A stretch of DNA of 64,000 nucleotides from Atopsyche davidsoni. Its lineage: Eukaryota > Arthropoda > Insecta > Trichoptera > Hydrobiosidae. Shown one piece after another: positions 23,666-36,494 of the stretch. Both the position numbers and the translations under genes were made by a program. Where the stretch lies: positions 6,139,501-6,203,500 of the forward strand of contig JAILWY010000014.1 of assembly GCA_022113835.1 (NCBI GenBank). Direction: 5' to 3'. How positions within the stretch are numbered: the first letter of the stretch is position 1; each line of letters starts with the position of its first letter. The notes beneath the pieces are model-generated. The model ran no database searches. It worked only from the letters and a program-made list of their open reading frames with translations, and was not told where the DNA came from.

Positions 23666-26600
23666 CTGGGGAGATAGTCCACAAAGAAAGGCTTCTCCGC
23701 TTGTTTGCGTCCTCCTGCACCGCGAAGCTCCTCAGCCGAGTGCGGTGCTACTTTGTGACGCTCTTTTCTGAGCAGCACTTTTCAGTTCTCTTCAGCCTAC
23801 GTACGCTGTATTTCAGAAGTTTACAGAGAATTTGTTATTTATTTTCATTTCGTAAGCATTGTATTGGCTTTTAAAATAGAATTTCTAAGTGCGTACGGTA
23901 TCAAGCGCGGGCGTCAAAGTTACTTCATAGAAAGCTCTAAGAATATAATTTTCCTGTTAACTCTTATTCTGTATATCACAACATCACCCATAAACAATTT
24001 TTTTTCGATACTGAACAAACGAATTCAACGAATATTTATACAATCCATTCAATATCACATACGACGTATAAAATTTAATGATTCGAAATATTTTATATAA
24101 GATTTTGAAGTAATGGTTTGTACATTATATAAAAAATGTAATATTGTATATTTTAAAGTAAGCTATAGTAGTTGTTCACGCGGAGTTGATTTTCAAAGTA
24201 AAATATTTAAACTACAATAAAAAATCACATACAATGAAAATATTCCACGCTGGCGAATTCTCGATAGTAATATATTCATAATATTTACAAAATATTTTTT
24301 CGAAAATTGAACATTGTTGAAAATTGAAATAGATTTTCAGCTGCAAAATGTTTGTTTCCCTCGGGGGTTGGGATTCACGCTCTTAAGGGCGCGTGCGCGT
24401 CGCAGCCGAGTTTCAGTTCTCAGCCCCCAGGCGGCGCTTTGCATAGATCTCGAAATAGATCGAGCTGGAAACTTTTGACCGGTGACAAGAGATGGCACTA
24501 CTGGTTTCTTTGAGAAGAATATTCGGATCAATTTTTCAGCGAAACGTTTTGAATCTTTCTAAACCGGCGTTTATATATATTCAGTTGCTGAATTCTTACG
24601 AAAAATGTCTTATTTGATCTCACATGTATAGAAAGCATGATAAGTTCAAAAGAACGAAATAAAAATAATTGTATCCGAAATATATGTAATACTTGTGATT
24701 TGCCACGTTTGTATTACTGATTACAATGTATGTAAATATTATAAGCATTGAAATGATATTTTTTTCAAAACATTGATTATTAATTTTTTACAAAATGCAT
24801 GATGTTTTTACATTTTTCACATCTGAGGGAGTTCTATGATTAATGTTAATAATAATAACAAAAAATATTTTCATAACGAACATAAAATGTACTAGTAGCT
24901 TATATTTTAAATTATTGAATCGACCAAACATCAAATATTTAAATAATCGAATATTTAGGACACTTGTAGCAAATATTCTATTGCCTTTTACGTGAACTGA
25001 TTAACACCTTTTATATTTTGTGTTACTTTTATCAAGTTGTTATATTTATTAAGTCAACACAATTTACGAATTAACTAAATATTATGATTTTCAACAACTT
25101 TCTTCACCTGTAATATTCTTCAACACATACATGCAATAAAAATAGATTAATTTGCAATTAAATTAAAACGTCTTCCGTAAAAAACGGCATTGATTTTTCA
25201 ACAGTAGAAAGTTAACTCAAATGTGCTTTTTTCATTTGTATTGATAATCAAAATTATTACATTTTAATTACTAGCATGGACTTGGCCAGAACTTGCACTC
25301 GTTCTTCAGTATAAGTTTTTGAGTGCCGCTTGATAACTAGACCGGCCGGATGTCACCGAAAACGCCAAACACTCTGACGTCCGTCAGTCGCCACTCACGG
25401 CACAAAGCGTCAAGGCTTTAGTCCACGGCGGAAATAGATTAGCCATGCTGAAAACTGAAAACACTTGTCGGGATACTAAAACGGGTCAAGGTGTGCGCGC
25501 CAGTTGGAACTCGTCTACACTGAAATGACAAAGCGGTGGCATGTGACAGTTCTGTTGAAAACATTAATTTAATATTAACTTGAATTGTTATTGTGATTCT
25601 TTTATAGACCCACTTTTTTCTCCGTCTGTCCTACTTCGCTGTATCTTTATTACACTTTCTGGAAGCCAACCAGAATATATTCACTTTTGAAATGCTGTAC
25701 AAAGCATATTTTATATTTAAATAGTTTTTTCTAATCACAAATTTTGATTTCATATAAATAAATCCAGTAAATGCACTTTTACTGCATTCTCAACTTTATA
25801 AGTAGATATTCAAAATAATTTCTCATGTGGTTATTTTTGAAAAATATTCTTTGATTTTGTATATGGTTTGCTATTTTTTGTTGTCACATTTCTTAATTAT
25901 TATTATTTTCAGTATGTAAAACGGTAGCTAAACGATGTCTCTATATACCGTTTGATCCTATATTTGCCTTTATAACATTTTAATTTAAATGTGCTCACTT
26001 AAAATTTAAATATATCTTTCTTCATTAAAACTACAAAAAAATATACATCAATCAACACTTTTTCCAAAGTATTTCGTCCTCGTGGTAAGCTCAAGAGAGC
26101 AACCTGGGAACTTATTTTTGCAAAAAATACTTTTAGTAACATTCACAGTAGATAAGAGATACTGTAAAAAACCCAAGAAATAAAATAAAAAATTGTAAAA
26201 TCGTAAGCTTTTGTTTAAAAAGTACGTTAAAACTAAGATGGCTTACTATCTTTTGAAAATTTCATAAATCGACTAAAACACTCGACAATTTCTCATAATA
26301 TATAATAACAGTGGAACCTCCTAGTCAAATTCACATATGGAGATAATTCTTAAAGTCGTATTACCCTCAAAACTAGACGTTAATTTTATGAGACTGATGT
26401 GCTTAGAGAGGCGTCTTGCTATTCTCAGCATGGAGAGACAATCGGGCTAATGCTGCCTCCCGAGGAATATTTGCTCAATCTTCTAACTACGCAAGCTTTT
26501 AGTGGAGCAACCCATGTCACTTCAGATGCGAACAATATTGTGATGTGTGATATAAGGATAGTCAGTTGAAACATCTTACTTCCAAGCTTTTTCAATCAAG

Positions 26601-27921
26601 GTTTATGTATTAAAAAAGCGTTTATTTTCAATTCTGAAACCAGCATACTTACACTTTTTTAGTAATATTTGGTTAATTAACTAGTTTTTCGCAGAAAAAG
26701 TATTAAAACATAAAAAAACAAAATATTTTAAAATAAACAATTCATATAATAGAGATCTAGCTAATTTTTATAAATAAATTATTTTCATCAAAATATTTAA
26801 GATAACTTTTTTTTTATAACCCGGTTTAAAATAAAAAATATTTTTTAAGGATTAATGGTACGTTTTGCTGTCTAAGCTATATAAAGTTATTATTGCGCCT
26901 TGTAATTTCTTAATATCATATATGTAGTCAAAGGGTGGCTAAAATTTTGAGATCTCTTTGTTATTCTTTTTCAGTTTAACAGGTTTGTATTCTTTTGATG
27001 TTTGCGCAGGTAAAAAAAACGTAACTTAACTTTTTTTCACAACATTGTGATTATTTCTTTTCGTGGAATAAAATCAAAGCGGTGAGCTGGAAAATGGCCA
27101 AAAAGTTTTATTTTCTCTGTTTCAAAAAAATCAAACTTCTTTATATCTTCCGAACAAAAGACTGATTAATCCATCGTTAACTCAACGAGCAAGCTTAAGA
27201 AAAAGCCAAATATATATTTTAAAGGCTCAAAGCAAACTTCATACAAGGAAATTACAACGTCATTCGTTAATTTTAGCAATGATTCTTATAAATACCCGTG
27301 CTCTTTTGGAAGCAGATGCTATTTTAATTACGCATTTGAAATTGTTTTGAATATAAACGTGTAAGAAACTCATCCTCAAACGTTTCATTTAAATTTTAAC
27401 ATATTTAATTATTTCGACGTCAAGAAAAAAAATTATATATAATGTGTTAAATATAATATTCATTACAACCATTCCTGAGAATTTTTACATGCTATAATGT
27501 TCGTAATAAAACCACTCTATACTTTGCAATTAAAACAGGCCATCCATTATAAGACCACTCGTTGAAAAAAAAACTTCTGGACGACTGTTTGAAGTTGGAT
27601 AGATTGAGCTTGAACAATTGTCGCCCGACAAAAGACCGACGAACGGTCAATTTAGGTCTGTGGGTCACGGCAGTAAACACTCCCGTGCGTTTGGGGCCCG
27701 AGGAGTTCAAACGTTAAACTCAGGTGCTTTAACTTTAAAAACCAACGGCATACAAATTTAGAATTAAATTAACCGTGCAATGCTAAGTGCGACCCATTAG
27801 CGTTACCCAAGTATAAAATTTGAGCTGAAAAAACAGAACTAGGCTAAAAATTAATGAGCATATTTGTTTACTAATATAATTCGGCACAATTTTAAATTGA
27901 AATTCTCAGATAATATCATCG

Positions 27922-27994
27922 TGATTTGTGTGGGATTTGAACCCACATCCCCAGGTTTACATGGTCGGTGTACTGACCATTGTACTAACGAACC
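27922..27994 (-). repeat. tRNA-Thr(UGU)-derived pseudogene or SINE head
   Basis: Read on the minus strand this is exactly 73 nt and can be laid out as a tRNA: acceptor GGTTCGT / ACAAATC (one mismatch, one wobble), D-stem GTAC/GTAC, T-arm GTGGG-TTCAAAT-CCCAC fully paired, discriminator A. The anticodon position holds TGT, that of tRNA-Thr, and the stretch TGTAAACC followed by GGGG resembles insect tRNA-Thr. The anticodon stem is badly mismatched (CCGAC against ACCTG) and the invariant U33 is A, so decoding function is doubtful. A second fragment of the same sequence sits in the loop at 19868-19904, which favours a dispersed tRNA-derived repeat. Confidence 0.65.
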
Positions 27995-28189
27995 ACATCC
28001 ATTAATCGAGAATTTTTTAACAATCATACTCTACATATGAACCAGTGTGTCAAGGCCAACCAATATTTAGTGATTTGCAAGCACTGGACTTTTTAATCAA
28101 AGTAACAAGTGAAGCGTTTTTAATTCAATCTGGATATTTTTTTTTTTTAAATCTATTAATCTCAAGACGCGCACCATCATATATGTATG

Positions 28190-28377
28190 TCTATTTTTGG
28201 ATTGAACGTCAATCAGATGCGTATTTATTACCTATTACAGGTTTATATTATTTGCTAATATAATTCTTTAAATCATCTTCTATGTGTGAACTAGTGTGCC
28301 TAATTATATTAGTAAATAATATAAACCTGTAATAGGAAATAAATACGAATCTGATTGACGTTCAATCCAAAAATAGA
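28190..28377. repeat. Near-perfect 76-bp foldback hairpin
   Basis: Left arm 28190-28265 and right arm 28302-28377 are reverse complements with about three mismatches, separated by a 36-nt spacer. The flanks carry further related pieces: AGCATATTTGT occurs both at about 27858 and just after the right arm, and a degenerate pair GAACCAGTGTGTC / GAACTAGTGTGCC lies at about 28039 and in the spacer. The region 27845-28395 therefore looks like a composite of rearranged copies of one element. No transposase frame is present. Confidence 0.85.
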
Positions 28378-28379
28378 CG

Positions 28380-28892
28380 AGCATATTTGTCTTAAATTTA
28401 AAGGCGTTTGACCGCGTCGCAAATGAAATACCGATGCACAGAATGCGCAAAGAAAAAAAGTCTACAAGTGATTGTTCAAGGAAAAGGGGGCATTGGAAGA
28501 AAAAAAACTCACTAGTGAGATATATTCAATAAAATAGTCACCAACCTCTTATGAGATGAAGCACCAATGATTAACATTTGACTGTGCGGAGTGCGTTTGA
28601 ATATCACGAACAGCGTGTTTTGCGGCTTGAAAAATTCAGGACAAGACATACAGTACTATCATTTATTACTCGTGATGCAAAAATAGGATAAAAGGGGTCA
28701 TAAATTTCAGGGAACATCGCGGGTTTACAGCTCGAGTGTGAACAAGGACAAGTACCTGACTGCAGGTCGGGCCACGCGCCGCCCGCACGCAAATAGCCCG
28801 GTCTCTCCGAAGCTCGCCTCCGGGAGGCGGACGTCTATTTTTAATGCCACGCTGTATTTTTTGACCTGAGTACGTGACGTTTCGAGGTGCTT
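28380..28892. other. Non-coding, GC island near 28590-28890
   Basis: AT-rich at first, then a GC-richer island around 28590-28890 with short overlapping open frames on the minus strand that resemble no known protein. No gene is supported. Confidence 0.45.
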
Positions 28893-29395
28893 GCTTTTAG
28901 CTTGCCAGGTATCTATCAGCGTCATGAGAAACTGAAGTTATTGAGAACGAAATATTTTGTTTTAAATATTTTGTGCTCTCTGTACCTTTTTTTTGAAATA
29001 CCTTTATTTACTGACATGCTGTATTTATTGATTAAAATAATATCGCGTTTTAGCTATACAAGTATAAAAACAATGTATTTTGTAAAAAATATTAAGTATT
29101 TAATCCATATTTGTAACAACACCTTTATTTACTGGCACGCTGTATTTATTGATACAAGTAGTGTGGCGTTTTACCTTTTCAGGTATATTTCTGCGTCGTA
29201 AAAGTCTTCGGTTAATAAAATCAACGTATTTTGATTAAAATATGAAGTATTTTTTATACCTGTTATTTGTAACAACACCTTTATTTACCGACATGCTGTA
29301 TTTATTGATTAAAATAAATGGCGTTTTAGCTTTCCAGGTATTTATTTGCGTCGTACTAGTCTTCAGCCAATAAAAGAAACGTATTTTGTTTTTTT
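28893..29395 (+). repeat. Degenerate tandem repeat, unit about 120-156 bp
   Basis: The motif CCTTTATTTAC-GACATGCTGTATTTATTGAT recurs in three copies starting near 29001, 29122 and 29278. A second motif, TTAGCTT-CCAGGTAT-TTTGCGTCGT, recurs near 28896, 29171 and 29327 and in truncated form near 29051. Spacings of 121 and 156 nt show that one unit is shortened. The array explains the 104-codon open frame at 28887-29201, which I do not treat as a gene. Confidence 0.85.
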
Positions 29396-29676
29396 ATTAG
29401 GTTCCTTGTCCTTTGCATGAGTGTTTTTAAATATACATTGAATATTGCTGTCATTTAAAAGCTGTATTCAAAATGACTTCCTATTGTGTATAATTAATTT
29501 GTTTGAACGATATATATGCCTGAAGAATCATACTTTTAATTTTGTTTTTTTATTGCCTTATTTATTTTTGTACATTCTCTTTTTCAAATTTATCTTGAAA
29601 CATTTAATTTTTTTTTATTTAAATTGCAATACGAGAGTATAACAGAAGATCTCAAAATAACGCTTATTTTTATCAA

Positions 29677-29793
29677 GCAAGAAAATCAAATTATTTATTT
29701 TCATTAGAATATATAATCTGTTTTTCTTGCTTGCTCACTCCGATAAAAAAATTAATTCGCTGTCAATACAGTAAATAATTTTTTTATATCGGA
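29677..29793. repeat. Two adjacent inverted repeats
   Basis: AAGCAAGAAAA near 29677 pairs with TTTTTCTTGCTT near 29722, and CTCCGATAAAAAAATT near 29738 pairs with AATTTTTTTATATCGGAG ending near 29793. The two foldbacks lie side by side. They may be the ends of a small decayed DNA element; no transposase or clear target duplication is seen. Confidence 0.5.
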
Positions 29794-30549
29794 GCGCGTA
29801 ATATTTAAAAACGAAATACACCTGAAATAATTAGCTTCAAAAAATTAAATAAGACATTTTTTTTGATAAATGATGATGAATTGATTTTGATGAATGAATA
29901 AATGATTTTATTATTTATTTTCAAAAGTAACAGAATTTTCAAAATATTGTTGCAGAAAATTTACAGGACAGCGTCATACAATTTTAAGCTTATAATAATA
30001 TTTTCAAAATAATATTTAAAGTTTTGAATTTAATCTGACCAACCGTGAAAATCAGGATGTTATCAATATTATTTTAGACGGACGTTTGTAGACAACTACA
30101 TGTCATATTATTCTCGAATATACAAGTCTGCCAGATTGGGCAAAAGCGAACTGCGTCAAGAAGCGTATTTTAGAAGTGATGACAGATTTTATATTTCATA
30201 TGATGAGCAATACAATTTATAAATTTATATGAGCATTGCCAGAAAAACTATAATTTTCCTGGAAAATATTTCCATCCAGCTTAAACACGGGAATATGTTC
30301 ATTAACCTCTGAAAAAAATGAGCTACACGTGGCATTAAAATAAAATATTCGTATATAAAATAATCTACATGAGTCTAATGCAATATGTTATAATGAAAAA
30401 CCTGGATAAATTATAATTTATTTTGGGTATTATAAAGAAATAAAGTGCATATATATATTCTATTCCATTGTTAGTTAAGTTCAAATAGTCTCTTTTTAAT
30501 ATTTATGAGCTCCAACAAGTATATAATAATGTTAAAGAGAATGGAATTT

Positions 30550-30628
30550 ACCCGTTTTGACGGAAATCGAACAAGGGAACTCTTATACAAGAGTTCAGGT
30601 CTAATTACTAAACCAACAAGCCAGCCAT
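30550..30628 (-). repeat. tRNA-derived SINE head, minus strand
   Basis: On the minus strand the element starts GGCTGGCTTGTTGGTTTAG (A-box), continues with a self-complementary GAACTCTTGTATAAGAGTTC that mimics an anticodon arm, and has a clear B-box (GTTCGATTTCC). Acceptor pairing is not convincing, so it is a polymerase III-type retroelement remnant and not a tRNA gene. It shares its first bases with the element at 9989-10062. Confidence 0.55.
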
Positions 30629-33600
30629 TATTTTACAAGTAGACCATTTTTATTTGTATTGTTCACATCCATTTTACCATATCAAATACCGTTGCAAGAC
30701 ATAATATTTTTATGTACTTACGAGCTTTTGTGCATCTAAGTACTTAGGTTGTTTAAGTAAGATTTTTCAATACTAGAAAAGAGCCGATAAAGTATTTATA
30801 TAAAAAAAATTCTCTAAACGTCAGTTCGGTTTTTTATTTGCTTGCGACCTTGGTATTTTTTTTAAATCTTCCACTGTCCTAATTTATTTTCACTGATAGC
30901 TTTTAAAATACCAGCCGTTTGTTCTAGAAGTTGTTTAATCCTACGATATTTTCTATGATTCACTGACCCGATGATATAACTGAAATGATGATTCGGCTAT
31001 TGTGTTCCTAATTACAGTTATTTTGGCAAGAGTGGTTGTATAAAAAAAAGCAAATTTCCGTATCATTCTTCCAAGCTATTGACACTGGCATCTTGTATAG
31101 CTCCAATGGTGTTAGCTTCTTCAGTGACTTTTCTTTGTCGCTAATGCTACAAATGGATTCTTTGAGCTCATGAGATTAAATTTTTCTTATTTAAATACAT
31201 CCATTTTTAGCCTTTGTTGAAATTCTGAATGCAAAAATGCTGCGTATTTCTCGGCTCAAATTCATTGAACTTTGAAGACTCAAAGAAACCGTTTTTCAAG
31301 ATTAATTTGGCTAGTATTTAAAATCATTTAAAGCTTTATCTTGTTGATTATATTATTTTGTGCGTCTTTAATGTTGACATCAATATTTTTTTTAATTATA
31401 TTTTAAGTTATTTTCGGCATAATTGGACTTAATCGGTATTATGAAAAATTCGAATCAATCCATTTACTATAAAACACTCAAGATAATGTGGAATTTATTG
31501 TGTGTACCAATTATGTACAGTTAGCAGAAATGCACTTCACGCTCTGATTAATTAATTTGAATATATATATATCGTCACGCTGTTTATACATTTAGTGTAA
31601 CATGGACATGCTCCATCTTCCATTATCCATCCATCTTCTTTGCTTCATGGGATATTATTGTCTTTCCAGTCTGCGTAAAACTAAAAATAATTTTTTGTCA
31701 AAAAAATATTTAAACAAAAGCACTTGCATTTCTTTTATCAATACGCTACGTTTATTAGTTAAGAAACATTGATTTCAATTTATCCGAGTCAAATAAAATG
31801 TATACGAATCTTGCATAAAAATGTCTGGCTTGAATGTACAAATAGGGAATTGTTTGCATGATTTATCTATGATATATATGCTATAATCAAAAATTTATTT
31901 TATAAATGCAACTTTAGTTAATTTACATTTGAAACACTTCCTGTTTAACACTAGCGAGTTGATCACTCACATTAAGTGGGTCTTCTCTTGTGGCTAAATT
32001 TACTATCTACTTATAGACACACGGTTGTGATGCAAGAAAGAGCTTCACAGTCCTTAGGCTAGATTATACAATAAACTTTTATATTATTATTGAAAGAGCT
32101 TTTTTAAATGTATGTTTAAAAACAAGCAACTGTTAAAACAAAAAAAAAAGTGTATTATTTACCAATTGATACCTGTCGTACGCCAATTGCATTTATATAT
32201 TGCAAATATTATTTTTATCAAAACTCACATTTGAATAAAGTTTATGTGCTTCTGCAAAAATTTAATTGCGTCTACAATTTATCTTAAGATATTTGCGCGT
32301 AAAAAAAATACTTATATTTTTTATGCCACATGAAGAAAAACGAAGACGGCCACTTCTGAAGGAATCCAAAAAAATAGCACGAAATAAACTCTGAGAGTTG
32401 CATCCGTTACTTCCAAAATTCCAAACGCCACACTACTTTTCCGCGGACGCTTCCATTGGCGGCTATTCTCATCTTCGCAGCGTCACAACTCTAAAGTTTC
32501 AGGCGTCGCGGCGCCGGCCCGCAGTACTCCCAGCGTCCGATGCGCGTCAGTTTCTCGATAGGCTGTCGAAAATATTCACGCATGATTGTAATACCTGCAA
32601 ACGTTATCGAGGTTGTACTCTTAAGCATATTCAAGTTTGATATAAATCAACGCAAAAACGTTTTTGTGCTAGTTTCAATTCTGTTTAAGTGATTTTTTTC
32701 ATGGGTTATTTTTATATCTGTTCCAATTCCAGAGTGTCAAGTGATTTTGTCTAAATTGACATATTTCTTTGTTTTTCTCTGCGTATTACTTTTGTCCTTA
32801 AGAATTGCTTTGTAATGCAAACTTCGTGATGCATTTGTCTCTATAAATATATATTGTCTTTGTCGTTTAAGTACCCGAGGTGTTTTTGGTATTCTTTGAA
32901 AATTAATGTCAGTTCATTGTGCGCTGTCTGTTTGTTCAACATATTTTTCTCCTTATTGTTTCTAGGTTGGTTTTGTTGTGAATGTTTTGAAAAAAAAGAG
33001 ATTTGTTTCATTATTTAAGTATGTAAGTATTCTTTTAAATATTAATACACTTTGTTTGATTTCTTTATTGTGTCCTTGCTTTATTTAATACATCCGAAAA
33101 TAAATGTTTTGTTTTAACATTTATTTATAAATTTATATCAATATTTTTTAAAACTGCATATTTAATCAACAACGCCAATAATATGTTTGTATTTAAAAAA
33201 ATTTAAAACAAATTATATTTTGATGTACCGAATTTCCTTGCAATCTATATTGTTGAGAGGTATTTTTTGTTGGTATATTTTTGGATGTTTTCCATTTTTA
33301 TTTATCTAGCTGTTATATTATTATCCAAACACCATTTAAGATATGCTCAATTACGCCATCAATAATCGTGAATACATTTTCAATGAAATGTTTATATATC
33401 TCCAGTTTTGTGACGTCATTCCTTTTTTCGGTAGCTCTTCCCGGCGTGGGAGAGACCTTAGTATATTTTTCCAGAAAATTCTCAAACTCAGATGCTATAG
33501 TTGGCAGCCACGAAGCTTATCAGGACTGAATGACATTGTGATTTTAAATGTCGATAAATCTCTTTTACAATTTTGTGCGTAAGTGAATCCAGAACGTTTT

Positions 33601-36257
33601 GACGTAATACTCTTAAAAAAAAAAGTTTCTCGATCTCAATTGGAAGCACTTAAACAACTTAGTATTTTGAGAACGTATTGCTGAATAGAATTTATGTTCT
33701 TCGCCCACATTAACAGAGCAAATATGTTCAGTATATATACCATGGTGTAATAAAGTTTTTTTTTAATGTTTTAAATCAATTAATTTAGTCAGTTATCAAA
33801 TGAATTAATACATGAACAAAACACAAAAATATAATCAAAATTCTATTACATAGAATATGTTCAGTGAGTTGGTCAGCAACCTCCTTTGAGGAGAAGCACC
33901 TGAAGATTAAAATGTCAATACAAGCAGTACAAACTAACAGATCAAAATAAAACAAAAAAATAGGTTGTATTATTATTGCGTTTGCCAGTCAGAACGAAAA
34001 TTAAACCATAAAATATTAATTTATAGGTAACGAATTTAACGCTTATTTAAAAAGCTTGTTAATATCTATTTTTGAACTTTATTCGTAGGTCAAACAGATC
34101 TTGCAAATCAAACTAACGTCAAATATATTGACTCATTAATAAATAAATAAGATCATCGTTTCGATCATCATAATGTTTTACTTATAATTCATCACGTGTA
34201 TAAAACATTTTTTCGTACCGAAATTGATGTATCCTGTATTTAGCAGCGGTGAAATAAAAAAAAATCATTCTCCATTGGAAGAAAGCTTAAAATATCTCCA
34301 CCAACACATTTTCTAGATCTATTGGCTTAGATTTTGAAATCAAAACACGTATCGAGCGATTTGAAGGTTAATGGTAAACTTGAATCCGCGCCGGAAGACT
34401 GCTCGGGGGTCCATGGCTCGCCTCGCATGCCAAAAGGATCCTTGGCTGTGGCAACCCGCCACTTTATTGTTTATTTTTTTTTATTATGAATTATGGCTGT
34501 CAGTTGAGTTTCTAATCAGCTTATTATTTTAAATATCCATTGTACAATTACAAAAATATATATTTTAATGTGTACCAACTGGTTTCAAGTTCAGACACGT
34601 CAAACGACCATGTAAACCAAAAATACAACAATACAATTAAAAACGGAAAAAACTACAAATTTAAATGAAAATACCAAAATCTTAGAGGAAAGCTATTCGG
34701 TGTTAATTTAATTTATTATTTGAAAAAATAATAAATAATTAAAAAATTTTTTTTTTTAGAAAATCTGATTCAGTTTAGCTAAGTTTCAAATGATATAAAA
34801 CTGCACTAAACAAGCACGGGAAAGATTTTTATTTTCTTAAAACTCTCTTTATTTCAGAGAAAATATTCTTTTTTAGTTGTTTTTTTATAGATCGATTCGG
34901 CAATAAAGGAGAATGTATTTGTGTGCAACGTATTGCAAAATCTTTAGTTTGAAAAACGATAAATCTCGCAAATAAATCCAATAATCATAAAACTGACTCA
35001 ATTTCTGACATGACGTCTAGAAAGTTCCACCGGTGTCTATTTAAAGCTTGCAGTCGTAATTTCTATTCCCGGATAAAATTGTTAGCCGGCCGCCATTTTG
35101 TTACGTATTTTCGTCTTCGAGAAATACCAAATATGCAACGACCCAGTCACTTCAAAATATTATATTAATCGGACATACACATCCTATTATTTTTACAGAA
35201 AAGAAATTCACGAATTCTCAACTAAAAGTAAATATCAAATTTTTCGTCATTATATTAAAAAAATTACAGTAGAATTTTTTTTTTAATATTGAAGAAAGCC
35301 GCTTTTTTCCGTGTTTTCATATTTGTTTTTTTGCAATGCACAAATAAAAAAAATTCACATTTAAGGTATAATAGGTATTTAATATAAATATCTGGGAAAA
35401 CTGTTTATAATACAATAAATGAAAACCTTTAATAGTTTATTAAACTGTTTTTATACCATACTGGAATTCGCGGGTCCGTTTGCGACTGAATTTTTTTTTC
35501 AAATCAATTCTATATCAGCAGTTCTAAGAATTCTCTGTAGACCGGAGTCACATTTTCTGTATTCATTTCTTCGTCTACCCTAATGTGTACCTAACCCGTT
35601 CTGTAGGGGTGGAAATAACTCAGACCGCTATCGGGGCGAATGGTCAGTAAATCATCCCTCAGCTGACAAAGAGACCCCTAAACCTCTGGCCGTCACGTTT
35701 GTCCATTTACTATGTATATAGTCTTTTACAATTCGCAAATTAACATTGCATATAGCCGACAAGGCGCGTGCAACATTTATTTAGTGATATATAAATTACA
35801 TGCATAAAAATTTATAAAGCATATACCTTTGTTTCAAATATATATTTTTTCTACGTCTTTAAATCAATATATTTCAGGTTGACTTGTAAAGCAAATACCA
35901 AACTATTAAATTGAAATCAATATTTTTGACAGATAGTACTTGGTGGGATTTAAATTAAATATTTTCAATATAATATAATAAAATACTTGAGTGACTTTTC
36001 TACATGTTCATTTTTATTGATTATCGGTTTCGCCAACCTTTCCCATTGGCATTATCAAACAGTCTCTCTGGTTGATAAAAATCTGGAGAAATTTTTTTTT
36101 TCTCCTATTTTAATAATTAAAAGTAAAACACTTTTTTTGCCTTGTTTTTTTAGTATCAAAACAATATGGTTTTGAACGTCAAAAAATTACAAATATTATC
36201 TTTGAGCTTAATTTATATACACATATGTATGTATATATATATATATATTTATATATA

Positions 36258-36494
36258 TAAAGGATGTCCCAAAATTAACGCAAGATTTGAATTTGTCGCC
36301 ATTTTTGCAGTAAAGTTTTGGGAACACCAGCTGACAGTTTAGGGTTAGTTAAAATAGAGCGTTACACGATAGAACAATGTGTCTACATTATTGAACAATA
36401 GTTCAAAAATATTGAAAGCTTGGCAGCCTTTTAAAACTTTATTGCAAAAATGGCGACAAATTCAAATCTTGCGTTCATTTTGGGACAACCTTTA
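36258..36494. mobile_element. Tc1/mariner-type MITE with TA target duplication
   Basis: Inverted repeats of about 60 bp begin AAGGATGTCCCAAAATTAAC on the left (36260) and, reversed, AAGGTTGTCCCAAAATGAAC on the right (ending 36492), with only about three differences over the arms. The element is 233 bp and both ends are bounded by TA, the target used by the IS630/Tc1/mariner superfamily; the coordinates here include the TAs. The internal sequence has no transposase frame, so it is non-autonomous. It sits inside a (TA)n microsatellite on both sides. High arm identity suggests it is fairly young. Confidence 0.9.

Larger units (their letters stand above)
19950..27920. other. AT-rich non-coding stretch with GC islands
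   Basis: No gene is recognised. GC-richer islands are at about 20220-20460, 22200-22430, 23060-23170, 23565-23780, 24350-24480 and 25270-25540. Open frames over these islands, such as 22905-23216 (+) and 23563-23778 (-), lack recognisable domains, and several overlap one another on opposite strands, as expected for stop-poor GC-rich DNA. Confidence 0.5.
29400..36257. other. AT-rich non-coding stretch, no gene recognised
   Basis: No coding exon can be supported. GC-richer islands are near 32390-32600 (with CCATTGGC and CpG-rich runs, promoter-like in composition), 34380-34460, 35000-35095 and 35540-35700. The frames at 32398-32640 and 33281-33582 overlap such islands or AT-rich sequence and show no domain. 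Inverted-repeat and tRNA-derived elements are listed separately. Confidence 0.5.

Noticed and set aside
28887..29201. Plus-strand open frame of 104 codons
   Set aside because: Most of it consists of the local tandem repeat, and the translation is a low-complexity aromatic/Leu/Ile mixture typical of AT-rich DNA.
32390..32640. CpG-rich island with CCATTGGC and a TCAGTT near 32546 as the tn promoter
   Set aside because: Promoter-like in composition, but I found no convincing donor downstream that would join to tn exon A, so no call is made.
36230..36260. CRISPR-like or other repeat array at the TA tracts
   Set aside because: They are simple dinucleotide microsatellites; there is no repeat-spacer structure anywhere in the window.
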